DNA of 64,000 bases from Bradyrhizobium sp. 190. Its GTDB lineage: Bacteria > Pseudomonadota > Alphaproteobacteria > Rhizobiales > Xanthobacteraceae. Both the position numbers and the translations under genes were made by a program. Position 1 is the stretch's first letter, and each line of letters opens with the position of its first letter. The notes under the pieces were generated by a model, which worked only from the letters and a program-made list of their open reading frames with translations, searched no databases and was not told the origin of the DNA. The stretch is taken from the NCBI RefSeq assembly GCF_023073415.1, contig NZ_JADPJL010000023.1, positions 213,859-277,858 of the forward strand, read 5' to 3'. Of the stretch, positions 8,876-16,955 are shown piece by piece.

Positions 8876-10099
8876 ATGCGACAGTTTTTTCGCACAGGAA
8901 TGCTCGTTGCCGCGCTCGGCGGCATGTTTGCCGGCGCGGCCCAAAGCCAAGCCTATGCCCAGGATCGCGTCCGCATCGGCGTGCTGAACGACCAGTCCGG
9001 CGTGTTTGCGACCTACCAGGGTGTCGGTTCGGCGATCGCGGCCCAGATGGCGGTCGAGGATTACGGCGGCAAGGCCGCCGGCAAGCCGGTGGAGGTCGTC
9101 TCCGCCGATCACCAGAACAAGCCTGATATCGGTGTTGGCATCGCGCGGCGCTGGTATGAAAACGAAAGCGTCGACGCGATCTTCGACCTGCCGAACTCGG
9201 CAATCGCGCTCGCGGTTGCCGCCATCTCCGAGCAGAAGAACAAGGTATTCATCGGTTCCGGCGCCGGAACGGCGCTGCTGACCGGCGAAAAATGCACGCC
9301 CAATACCGTGCACTGGACCTATGACACCTACGCTTACGGGCGCGGTCTCGGCAAGGCGGTGGTGGCGCAGGGTGGCAAGAAATGGTTCTTCCTCACCGCC
9401 GATTATGCGTTCGGTCACGATCTCGAAAAGCAGGCCATGGAAGCCGTGAAGGCATCCGGCGGCGAAGTGCTCGGCGCCGTGCGCCATCCGCTCGGCACCG
9501 CCGACTACGCCTCCTTCCTGCTGCAGGCGCAGGCCTCGGGCGCCGATATCGTCGGCGTGGCGAATGCTGGCGACGACACCATCACCTCGATCAAGCAGGC
9601 GGCGGAATTTGGATTGACCCGGAAGCAGAAGCTGGTCGGGCTGATTCTCGGCATGAACGGCATTCCCGCGCTCGGCCTGAAGGCGGCGCAGGGCGCGCAG
9701 ATCATGAATCCATTCTATTGGGATTTGAACGACGGCACGCGCGCCTTCGCCAAGCGCTTTGCCCAACGTCATCCGCAGAACAATTATCCCAACGACATGC
9801 AGGCCGGTGTCTACGCATCCGTGCTGCATTACCTGAAGGCCGTCGACAAGGCCGGCGGCGCCGCCGACGGCAAGGCCGTGGTCGCGGCGATGAAGGCGAT
9901 GCCGACCGACGATCCGCTGTTCGGCAAGGGAACCATCCGCAGCGACGGGCGTAAGATTCACCCGTTCTATCTGCTTGAGGTAAAGAAGCCCGAGGAGTCC
10001 AGTTCGAAGTGGGACCTGTTGAAGGTCGTGGCTACAATTCCGGGCGATCAGGCGTTTCGTCCCGAGAGCGAAGGTAATTGCCCGCTGGTCAAGAAATGA
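8876..10099 (+). CDS. LivK-type ABC substrate-binding protein, orphan
   Basis: A 407-aa periplasmic binding protein of the branched-chain amino acid/aromatic (HAAT) class. The signal peptide is MRQFFRTGMLVAALGG followed by AYA; mature sequence begins near DRVRIGVLNDQSG. Two lobes of the type I fold follow (VFATYQGVG, VVSADHQNKPDIG, NDMQAGVYASVLHYLKAV). AGGAGGG lies 6 bases before the ATG. No permease or ATPase gene is adjacent; the nearest set is the liv operon at 23-26.5 kb. It lies among hydroxycinnamate genes and resembles the protein encoded at 12623, so an aromatic acid ligand is a reasonable inference. Confidence 0.88.
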   Translation: MRQFFRTGMLVAALGGMFAGAAQSQAYAQDRVRIGVLNDQSGVFATYQGVGSAIAAQMAVEDYGGKAAGKPVEVVSADHQNKPDIGVGIARRWYENESVDAIFDLPNSAIALAVAAISEQKNKVFIGSGAGTALLTGEKCTPNTVHWTYDTYAYGRGLGKAVVAQGGKKWFFLTADYAFGHDLEKQAMEAVKASGGEVLGAVRHPLGTADYASFLLQAQASGADIVGVANAGDDTITSIKQAAEFGLTRKQKLVGLILGMNGIPALGLKAAQGAQIMNPFYWDLNDGTRAFAKRFAQRHPQNNYPNDMQAGVYASVLHYLKAVDKAGGAADGKAVVAAMKAMPTDDPLFGKGTIRSDGRKIHPFYLLEVKKPEESSSKWDLLKVVATIPGDQAFRPESEGNCPLVKK

Positions 10100-10107
10100 T
10101 CTGATCG

Positions 10108-10137
10108 GGCCGCGGCCGGCAGGAACCGGCCGCGGCC
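10108..10137 (+). terminator. Strong GC hairpin after the binding-protein gene
   Basis: GGCCGCGGCCGG and CCGGCCGCGGCC form a perfect 12-base-pair stem with a 6-base loop, 8 bases after the stop codon. There is no T-run, so it may act as a 3' stabiliser or Rho-assisted terminator. Confidence 0.6.
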
Positions 10138-10357
10138 GAAAATCGACCTTCGAGGCTTGTCGTTTATGTTGCCAAGGCAACTAATTTGTGAGAGCCTGTT
10201 TTCAACAAGCGGCCTCTCGCAGAGCACAGAGATTGCCGGGCTGCGCAGGGAGAAACGGATGTTTGGGCGTGTCGGATCGCCACGACACAGTGCGGTAGGG
10301 CGTGCGCAGCGCGATGGCGGCAGCATCGTTCAGCGCGGCGCGGCCAGCGCGTTCCGC

Positions 10358-10888
10358 TTAGTCCCGGGTGTCGACTTCGCCCGCGCCTTTTACGGCATCG
10401 AGATTGCCGTGAACCCGCAGCAGCAGCCCGATCAAGGTCTCGCGTTCCGGCTTGCTCAGGCACGAGAGGAGGCGGCGTTCGCGCTCGAGCGCGACCGCGA
10501 TGACCTGGTCGTGGGTGGTAAAGCCCTTCGCGGTCAGCGAGATCGAATGGGTGCGTCCATCCTGCCGGTCGGCCCTGATGCTGACCAGCCCGCGCTCCTC
10601 CATGCCGGCCAGTGTTCGGCTGACCGGTCCCTTGTCGAAACCGATGACGTGGCAGATGCGCGCCGCCGAAATTTCCGGCTCGATTGCGAGCAGCGACAGG
10701 ATCCGCCATTCCGTGACGTTGACCCCAAAGCGCTTCTGGTAAACGACGGTCGCGCTGCGCGACAATTTGTTGGCAATGAAGGTGATGAGCGCCGGGACGT
10801 AGCGGTCGAGGTCGAGCACCTGTTCGGCGCGTCCGCTCCTGCCTGCCGTGCCCGCGCGGGGGGCGCGCGCCTGTCTGTTCCTGCTCAT
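10358..10888 (-). CDS. MarR-family regulator, divergent from CYP199A-like P450
   Basis: 176 aa from the ATG at 10888 (MSRNRQARAP), chosen because GGAAGAG stands just before it; an upstream ATG at 10921 lacks such a site. The HTH reads ISAARICHVIGFDKGPVSRTLAGMEERGLV with wing RQDGRTHSISLTAKG. Divergent from the P450-ferredoxin genes, it probably regulates them. CTGCA-N9-TGCAG at 10941-10959, in the shared region, is a weak operator candidate. Confidence 0.88.
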   Translation of the reverse strand: MSRNRQARAPRAGTAGRSGRAEQVLDLDRYVPALITFIANKLSRSATVVYQKRFGVNVTEWRILSLLAIEPEISAARICHVIGFDKGPVSRTLAGMEERGLVSIRADRQDGRTHSISLTAKGFTTHDQVIAVALERERRLLSCLSKPERETLIGLLLRVHGNLDAVKGAGEVDTRD

Positions 10889-10968
10889 GCTCTTCCGAAG
10901 CCGCTCCAGCGTTCCAGACATAGAGACTGCGCACACCACTCTGCAAGAACATTATGCAGGAGACCCAC

Positions 10969-12204
10969 ATGAGCGCGACCTCCCGCACAGATTCTGTAAC
11001 CCCGGAGCGGGGCGCACCGGCCGGTGTGCCAAGCCTGGACGTGGACCCGTTCTCGAACGAGTTTTTCGAGGATCCGCACGCGATCCACGACACCCTCCGC
11101 GAGGCCGGGCCGCTGGTATGGCTCGACAAATGGGGCGTCTACGGCGTGGCACGCTATGCGGAGGTGCATGCCGTCCTCAACGATCCCCTGACGTTCTGTT
11201 CGAGCCGCGGCGTGGGCCTGAGCGATTTCGCCAAGGAAAAGCCGTGGCGTCCGCAAAGCATCATTCTTGAGGCAGATCCGCCGGCGCATACCAGGACGCG
11301 CACGGTGCTCGCCCAGGTGCTGTCGCCGACGGCGATGAAAGGGGTCCGCGAACATTTCACGGCGATGGCCGCCGCCAAGGTCGACGAGTTGCTGGCGCGC
11401 GGCAGTTTCGACGCGGTTGCCGATCTCGCGGAGGCCTATCCGCTCTCGGTGTTCCCCGATGCGATGGGCCTGAAGCAGGAGGGGCGCGAGAACCTGCTGC
11501 CCTATGCCAGTCTCGTCTTCAACTCCTTCGGGCCGCCGAACCAGTTGCGTCAGGAGGCGATCGAACGCTCGGCGCCGCATCAGGCCTATGTCGCCGCGCA
11601 GTGCCAGCGCGAAAACCTCGCCCCTGGCGGCTTTGGCGCCTGTGTCCATGCCCGCGCCGATGCGGGCGACATCACGCCGGAAGAGGCGCCGCTATTGGTG
11701 CGCTCGCTGCTTTCGGCCGGGCTCGACACAACAGTCAACGGCATCGGCGCCGCGGTCTATTGCCTGGCGCGCTTTCCCGATCAGCTCGCGCGGCTGCGCA
11801 GTGATCCGACCCTGGCGCGCAATGCGTTCGAGGAGGCGATCCGCTACGAAAGCCCGGTGCAGACCTTCTTCCGCACCACGACGCGGGAAGTCGAACTCGC
11901 CGGCCATCGCATCGGTGAAGGCGAGAAGGTGCTGATGTTCCTCGGCGCCGCCAACCGCGATCCACGGCGCTGGGAAAACCCTGACAGCTACGATGTGACC
12001 CGCCGCACCTCCGGCCATGTCGGGTTCGGCTCGGGCATCCATATGTGCGTCGGCCAGCTCCTGGCGCGCGTCGAAGGCGAGGTGATGCTGGCGGCAATAG
12101 CACGCAAGGTTGCAAGCATCCAGATCACCGGCCCGGTGAAGCGCCGCTACAACAACACGCTGCGCGGCCTCGAAAGCCTGCCCATTACGATTTCTCCGGC
12201 CTGA
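10969..12204 (+). CDS. Cytochrome P450, CYP199A-like (para-substituted benzoate oxidation)
   Basis: Soluble class I P450 of 411 aa. Landmarks are the I-helix LLSAGLDTTVNGIG with the acid-Thr pair, ExxR in EEAIRYESP, and the heme loop FGSGIHMCVG with Cys360. Long stretches such as DKWGVYGVARYAEVHAVLND and VFPDAMGLKQEGRENLLPYA closely follow my memory of Rhodopseudomonas palustris CYP199A2/A4, which oxidise 4-methoxybenzoate and other para-substituted benzoates. CAGGAG precedes the ATG at 10969; an upstream in-frame ATG at 10954 is less likely. The ferredoxin gene follows 10 bases later. No ferredoxin reductase gene is adjacent. Confidence 0.92.
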   Translation: MSATSRTDSVTPERGAPAGVPSLDVDPFSNEFFEDPHAIHDTLREAGPLVWLDKWGVYGVARYAEVHAVLNDPLTFCSSRGVGLSDFAKEKPWRPQSIILEADPPAHTRTRTVLAQVLSPTAMKGVREHFTAMAAAKVDELLARGSFDAVADLAEAYPLSVFPDAMGLKQEGRENLLPYASLVFNSFGPPNQLRQEAIERSAPHQAYVAAQCQRENLAPGGFGACVHARADAGDITPEEAPLLVRSLLSAGLDTTVNGIGAAVYCLARFPDQLARLRSDPTLARNAFEEAIRYESPVQTFFRTTTREVELAGHRIGEGEKVLMFLGAANRDPRRWENPDSYDVTRRTSGHVGFGSGIHMCVGQLLARVEGEVMLAAIARKVASIQITGPVKRRYNNTLRGLESLPITISPA

Positions 12205-12214
12205 CGGACCGCGC

Positions 12215-12538
12215 ATGCCAAGCATCACCTTCATCCATTCCGACGGACGCCGGCAGCCCATCGAGGCGAGCGAGGGCGAAAGCGCCATGCAGGCCGCGAC
12301 GCGGCAGGACATCAACGGAATCTTGGCGGAATGCGGCGGCAACGCCATGTGCGCCACTTGCCATGTCTATGTCGATGAGGCCTGGCTCGCCCGCCTGCCG
12401 GCCATGAGCGACGATGAGGACGCGCTGCTGGATGGCGCTGCGGCTGATCGGCTACCCAACAGCCGCCTGTCCTGCCAGATCAAGTTCGCCGCCGATCTCG
12501 ATGGTTTGGTCCTCAACCTGCCGGACCGGCAATTGTGA
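12215..12538 (+). CDS. [2Fe-2S] ferredoxin partner of the P450 (palustrisredoxin/putidaredoxin type)
   Basis: A 107-aa vertebrate-type/ISC-like ferredoxin. The cluster ligands are in CGGNAMCATC (C-X5-C-X2-C, about residues 40-49), with the fourth Cys in LSCQIKF near residue 88. HVYVDEAWLARLP and LSCQI are usual for P450-reducing ferredoxins. It starts 10 bases after the P450 stop, so it would pass electrons to that P450. The reductase must be encoded elsewhere. Confidence 0.92.
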   Translation: MPSITFIHSDGRRQPIEASEGESAMQAATRQDINGILAECGGNAMCATCHVYVDEAWLARLPAMSDDEDALLDGAAADRLPNSRLSCQIKFAADLDGLVLNLPDRQL

Positions 12539-12622
12539 CGGCGTCATCGCCCGATATCGCACAGTGAAGTCAAACCCGGCGAAGCCCGGGAAACCAAGAA
12601 TCAAATTCCAAGGGAGAGAACA

Positions 12623-13837
12623 ATGAAGGTTTACAGGTTAGGTTTGGCGCTTGCCTTGTCATGCGCGATGTCGGGCGCGGCGCGCGCGGATATTTCCGAC
12701 AGCGTCGTCCGCGTCGGCGTGCTCAACGATATCTCCGGGATCTTCCAGGACACCAACGGCATGGGCTCGGTGGAAGCCGCGCGGATGGCGGCGGAGGATT
12801 TCAACGGCGGCGGCAAGGGTATCAAGGTCGAAATCGTCTACGCCGATCACCAGAACAAGGCCGACGTGGGTTCGGCGATCGTGCGCAAATGGCTCGATGT
12901 GGACGGCGTCGATGCCGTGGTCGACGTGCCGAATTCCGCCGTCGGCCTCACCATCAATTCGCTGCTGCGCGATAGCCGCATGACGTTCCTGGCGTCATCG
13001 ACCGCCAGTTCAGACCTGACCGGCAAGGCCTGTTCGCCGAACACCATCCAGTGGGTCAACGATGCCTGGGCGACCGGCAACTCCACGGCGGCGGCGATGA
13101 TGGCACGCGGCGGCAAGGAATGGTACTTCATCACGGTGAATTTCGCGCTTGGCCAGGGCATCGAGGCCGAAGCTACCAACTACATCGAGAAGCACGGCGG
13201 CAAGGTGCTGGGCTCGGCCAAGCATCCACTCAACACGCCGGATTTTGCTTCGCTGTTGCTGCAAGCGCAGGCCTCCAAGGCCAAGGTGATCGGGCTCGCC
13301 AATGCCGGTGGCGACACCGTCAACGCGGTGAAGCAGGCGGCCGAGTTCGGTCTTCAGCAAAGCGGCCAGACCATGGTGGCGTTCCTGCTGTTCATCAACG
13401 ACGTCCACGGCATGGGATTGAAGGTCGGCCAGGGCCTGCAACTGTTCGAGGCGTTCTATTGGGACATGGATGACGACACCCGCGCGTTTGCCAAACGCTT
13501 CGCGGCGCGGCCGGGCGTGAACGGCAAGATGCCGAGCGGCAACCAGGCCGGCGTCTATGCTTCCACGCTGGCCTATCTCAACGCGGTGGCGGCGACCGGC
13601 AGTGACCACGCCAAGGATGCGGTGCCGCAGATGAAGAAGTTCAAGGGCAAGGACAAGCTGTTCGGCGATGTCACCATCCGCCAGGACGGCCGCGTCATTC
13701 ACCCGATGTACCTGTTCGAGGTGAAGAAGCCGGAAGAGTCGAAATATCCTTACGATTACTACAAGCTGGTCTCGACCATCCCGGCCGATCAGGCGTTCCG
13801 CCCGCTCGCTGATGGCGGCTGTTCGCTGGTGAAGTGA
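12623..13837 (+). CDS. LivK-type ABC substrate-binding protein, orphan, in the P450 operon
   Basis: A 404-aa periplasmic binding protein with signal peptide (MKVYRLGLALALSCAMSGAA, then RAD). The mature part has VGVLNDISGIFQDTNGMGS and VYADHQNKADVGSAIVRKW, similar in order and length to the protein encoded at 8876. GGGAGAG precedes the ATG. It lies 84 bases after the ferredoxin gene on the same strand, so it is likely expressed with the CYP199A-like system and may capture its aromatic substrate. No permease genes adjoin. Confidence 0.87.
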   Translation: MKVYRLGLALALSCAMSGAARADISDSVVRVGVLNDISGIFQDTNGMGSVEAARMAAEDFNGGGKGIKVEIVYADHQNKADVGSAIVRKWLDVDGVDAVVDVPNSAVGLTINSLLRDSRMTFLASSTASSDLTGKACSPNTIQWVNDAWATGNSTAAAMMARGGKEWYFITVNFALGQGIEAEATNYIEKHGGKVLGSAKHPLNTPDFASLLLQAQASKAKVIGLANAGGDTVNAVKQAAEFGLQQSGQTMVAFLLFINDVHGMGLKVGQGLQLFEAFYWDMDDDTRAFAKRFAARPGVNGKMPSGNQAGVYASTLAYLNAVAATGSDHAKDAVPQMKKFKGKDKLFGDVTIRQDGRVIHPMYLFEVKKPEESKYPYDYYKLVSTIPADQAFRPLADGGCSLVK

Positions 13838-13896
13838 GGCAGGGCCGACCTCCGGGGCCGGGCAGGGGAACGAGCCCGGCACAGCTTCCGCGAAGC

Positions 13897-13920
13897 AGGC
13901 CACACGGGGTAGTGTGGCCT
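13897..13920 (+). terminator. Hairpin between binding protein and LuxR-type gene
   Basis: AGGCCACAC and GTGTGGCCT form a perfect 9-base-pair stem with a 6-base loop, with no T-run. It could be a transcript end, a stabiliser or an operator in front of the LuxR-type gene. Confidence 0.45.
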
Positions 13921-13950
13921 GAAAGCGGAAGGGTTACACAGGAGGAAATC

Positions 13951-14742
13951 ATGACTGGTGCGGCTCTTGCGCCTCCCGTGACGAGCGATATCACGCCTGC
14001 GGTGCTGGCGATCGGCCGGCCTGAATTTGCGCAATCCTTGATCGCAACGCTACGCCGGGTGGCGGATGTTGGTCACTGCATGGTATTTTCGTTCGCGAGC
14101 GAACGCTCTGCGCGCTGCCTGCTAAACATCGGTAACATTCCGATCGGCGCCGAACTCGGCGCTGCCTACTCGGACCATTTTCACTTCGCCGATCCGAACC
14201 GGGATGCAATCTTCCGGGAGCAGGCCATCGACAGGCCGGTCGTGCTGCCGGCCTTCGCCCGCCGCATGTACGGCGGCAAGTACCGCAAGATCTTCTTTGA
14301 GGATTCCGGGATCGTCGACAAATTGGCGGTCGCGATCTGGGTCGGGCAGATCTGCTTCTATGTCAACTTCTACCGAACCACATCGCAGGGACGTTTCGCC
14401 GGCGACGAGGTCGAGCGCTTGCGGGCGGTTGCACCGGCTGTCAGCGCCGCGGTGGCGCGTCATTTCCAGCACCAGCCGGCGTCGCAGGACGATCCGGTCC
14501 GCATGCTCGAAACCCTGTTTGCTTCCAGCGAGCCGTTCGCGCGCCTGACCGGCCGCGAGAAGCAGGTGTGCCTGCGCATCGTTTCCGGCCTCAGTTCGGA
14601 AGCGATCTCCGCCGATCTCGACATCGGCCTGCAATCGACCCTGACCTATCGCAAGCGCGCCTATGAGAAGCTCGGCATTTCCTCTCAGAACGAACTGTTT
14701 GCGATCGCGCTGCGTCTGCTCGCGGCACGCAGCATGAACTGA
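13951..14742 (+). CDS. LuxR-type HTH transcriptional regulator
   Basis: A 263-aa regulator. The C-terminal LuxR HTH (about 195-258) reads LTGREKQVCLRIVSGLSSEA, then a helix pair ending YEKLGISSQNELF. The N-terminal domain (about 15-180) is of the autoinducer-binding-like fold size but has no obvious acyl-homoserine-lactone signature; I do not recognise its ligand. AGGAGGA stands 4 bases before the ATG. An in-frame upstream start at 13834 overlaps the preceding stop and is rejected. It lies between the binding-protein and second P450 genes, so control of the latter is plausible. No luxI is nearby. Confidence 0.85.
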   Translation: MTGAALAPPVTSDITPAVLAIGRPEFAQSLIATLRRVADVGHCMVFSFASERSARCLLNIGNIPIGAELGAAYSDHFHFADPNRDAIFREQAIDRPVVLPAFARRMYGGKYRKIFFEDSGIVDKLAVAIWVGQICFYVNFYRTTSQGRFAGDEVERLRAVAPAVSAAVARHFQHQPASQDDPVRMLETLFASSEPFARLTGREKQVCLRIVSGLSSEAISADLDIGLQSTLTYRKRAYEKLGISSQNELFAIALRLLAARSMN

Positions 14743-14860
14743 GGCAGAAGCCTCCGTTATCAGCGGCAGGCGCGTCAGACCAGTTTGTCCCAAGCTGTAG
14801 GGACAGACGGCTTCTCCTTGCGGAGCTAGCATCCGGCCTTGCCGAACCCGGAGGCCGATC

Positions 14861-16027
14861 GTGAGCACAGCGCCCCGCATCGATATCGAACTTGCTGCAT
14901 TCTGGCAGGATCCCTACCCAAGGCTTGCAACGCTGCGGAGGGACGCGCCGATCGCGTTTGTGCCGCAGCTCGGCAGCACGCTGCTCTGCAGCCGGGACGA
15001 TATCTTCGTGTCGGAGAAGCAGATCGACGTGTTCAGCTCGCACCAGCCCGAGGGCTTGATGAACAGGCTGATGGGCCACAACATGATGCGCAAGGATGGC
15101 GATGCGCACATGGTCGAGCGCAAGGCCATCTTTCCCGCGATCTCGCCCAGGACCGTGAAATCGCACTGGACCGCGCAGTTCCAGGCGCATGCCGATCGCA
15201 TCATCGACACGCTGGAGCCGGGAGGCGCCGCCGACCTCGTAAAGGATTTCGCTTTGCCGTTCTCGGCGGAGTGCCTCAAGTCGCTCACGGGGCTGACCAA
15301 CATGCGATTCCCCGACATGAACGCATGGTCGCAAGGGATGATCGACGGCATCGCCAACTATGCCGGTGATCCCGCGATAGAGGCACGCTGTCATGCCGCG
15401 ACCGCCGGCATCGATGCCGCGATCGACGACATGGTCCCGGTGCTGAGCAAGAAGCCCGATTCAAGCCTGCTCGGCGTGATGCTCGCCTCCGGCATGCCAA
15501 TGGATAGCGTGCGCGCCAATATCAAGCTCGCAATCAGCGGCGGCCAGAACGAGCCGCGCGACGCCATTGCGGGGACCGCATGGGCGTTACTCACCCATCC
15601 CGATCAGCTTGAAATCGTAAGCGCCGGCGAAATTCCCTGGCTGCAGGCGTTCGAGGAATATGCCCGCTGGATTTCGCCGATCGGCATGTCGCCGCGCCGC
15701 GTCGCGAAGCCATGGAGTATTCGCGATATCGACTTCGAGACCAACGAGCGCGTGTTCCTGATGTTCGGGTCAGCCAATCGTGACGAGAAGTATTTTGAAA
15801 ACCCTGAATGCTTCGATGTTCGACGCGATGCCAGCAAGAGCATCGCCTTCGGCGCAGGGCCACATTTTTGCGCCGGCGCCTGGGCGTCGCGGGCGATGGT
15901 GGCCGAGGTCGCGCTGCCTGCCATCTTCAGGCGGTTTCCGAATCTGCGTTTGGGCACGAGCGAGCCGGTGCGCGTCGTCGGATGGGCGTTTCGGGGGCTG
16001 CTCAACCTGCCTGTTGTGCTGGGATAG
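14861..16027 (+). CDS. Cytochrome P450 with atypical I-helix
   Basis: A 388-aa soluble P450. The heme loop is FGAGPHFCAG with Cys337, and ExxR is EYAR in FEEYARWISPIGMSPRR. The I-helix reads AISGGQNEPRDAIAG (residues 224-238): the position normally held by Asp/Glu-Thr is Glu231-Pro232. I recall similar motifs in some aromatic-O-demethylating bacterial P450 families but cannot verify this. The GTG at 14861 follows only a weak purine stretch (CCGGAGG). No ferredoxin is adjacent; it could share the one at 12215. Its substrate is unknown, perhaps a methoxylated aromatic from context. Confidence 0.87.
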   Translation: MSTAPRIDIELAAFWQDPYPRLATLRRDAPIAFVPQLGSTLLCSRDDIFVSEKQIDVFSSHQPEGLMNRLMGHNMMRKDGDAHMVERKAIFPAISPRTVKSHWTAQFQAHADRIIDTLEPGGAADLVKDFALPFSAECLKSLTGLTNMRFPDMNAWSQGMIDGIANYAGDPAIEARCHAATAGIDAAIDDMVPVLSKKPDSSLLGVMLASGMPMDSVRANIKLAISGGQNEPRDAIAGTAWALLTHPDQLEIVSAGEIPWLQAFEEYARWISPIGMSPRRVAKPWSIRDIDFETNERVFLMFGSANRDEKYFENPECFDVRRDASKSIAFGAGPHFCAGAWASRAMVAEVALPAIFRRFPNLRLGTSEPVRVVGWAFRGLLNLPVVLG

Positions 16028-16361
16028 TGTTTCGTCGCGAGGGGCGCCTAGCAGCACTAGGTGGCACAGGTGTGCTGCTGCGAGAATGATCCGACGGCGG
16101 AAGATGCCAACTAACGCGGTAAATCCCACAGAACTACAACCAAATATTGCTTTAGCATGCCCAAAACGATAGGGTCGGGCATCGTGCCGCGATATGTCGA
16201 AATCAGCGTGCGGTAGACAAAGCGAGTGCCGTCGGCAGGCATCGTCCTTGAAGAAGACCGCACTTTTTTTGTCGGTCTCATGTTCTCCGAAAATGCAAGC
16301 CATTGGCGCGCACTAGGTCGCGTGTGGTGCGCTTTCAACTAATCTTTCTCGGGAGGACACC
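16028..16361. other. Intergenic, no convincing gene
   Basis: This 334-base stretch has lower GC than its surroundings and holds only frames with poor codon use. The end carries the ribosome site (GGGAGGA) of the lipocalin-like gene. Nothing else recognised. Confidence 0.5.
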
Positions 16362-16859
16362 ATGAAGCGCATTTTGATCTCAGCTATCGGCCTCGCTTTC
16401 GTTCTGACGTGGGCTCAGCCAGCGCCAACGCAGGATTTAGCCTCACAGGTCGTTGGGGTGTGGAAGTTCACCAGCCAAAGCACCAAAGAACTAGCGACAG
16501 GCAAGATCAACTACCCCTACGGGGAGAAGCCGACTGGCCATATCGTATACACGAAGGGCGGACACGTTGCGTTTGTCCTTGTCGGCGACAACCGCAACGC
16601 TCCCGCGAGGGCGACTGCCACGGATGCCGAACGTATCACCTTGTTCAACACGGTGGCCGCCGCCAGCGGGACATATAAGGTCGAAGGCAACACCATAATC
16701 GTGACCTACGCGGCGTCATGGAACCAGACGTGGACCGGCATCACTCAAAAGCGCCAGTTCGAGATTGTAGGAAACAAGCTGACAGCGACATCCGCGCCGA
16801 CCAAAAACCTGTCAGGCCAAGACATCGTCTTTGTTGTGACTTACGAAAGAGCCGAGTAG
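16362..16859 (+). CDS. Secreted lipocalin-like domain protein
   Basis: A 165-aa protein with an N-terminal signal peptide (MKRILISAIGLAFVLTWAQP). The mature sequence VVGVWKFTSQSTKEL, GHIVYTKGGHVAFVL and GTYKVEGNTIIVTY is the pattern of the small lipocalin-like domain family: a GxW near the start followed by repeated beta strands. It should be periplasmic. GGGAGGA precedes the ATG. The ligand is unknown. It is a single gene flanked by a P450 gene and the convergent tannase-like gene. Confidence 0.8.
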   Translation: MKRILISAIGLAFVLTWAQPAPTQDLASQVVGVWKFTSQSTKELATGKINYPYGEKPTGHIVYTKGGHVAFVLVGDNRNAPARATATDAERITLFNTVAAASGTYKVEGNTIIVTYAASWNQTWTGITQKRQFEIVGNKLTATSAPTKNLSGQDIVFVVTYERAE

Positions 16860-16955
16860 GGCGCGCATCGAACGGGTTGCCGATCTCCCCTGGACATGAC
16901 GAAACACGGCAGGAGCTGCCGGTCTCGCCGAGAGATTGGCTGTCTTCTGGCGGCA

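Noticed and set aside
8819..10180. Long minus-strand frame (453 codons) opposite the binding-protein gene
   Set aside because: It is the shadow of a GC-rich gene: no ribosome site, no domain, and the plus strand has a signal peptide and family motifs.
13951..14742. LuxR-type gene as a quorum-sensing receptor
   Set aside because: No luxI-like gene nearby and no clear acyl-homoserine-lactone-binding signature, so only a LuxR-type HTH regulator is claimed.
15770..16303. Minus-strand frame of 177 codons at the end of the second P450 gene
   Set aside because: Overlaps the heme-binding end of the P450, no ribosome site, no domain.
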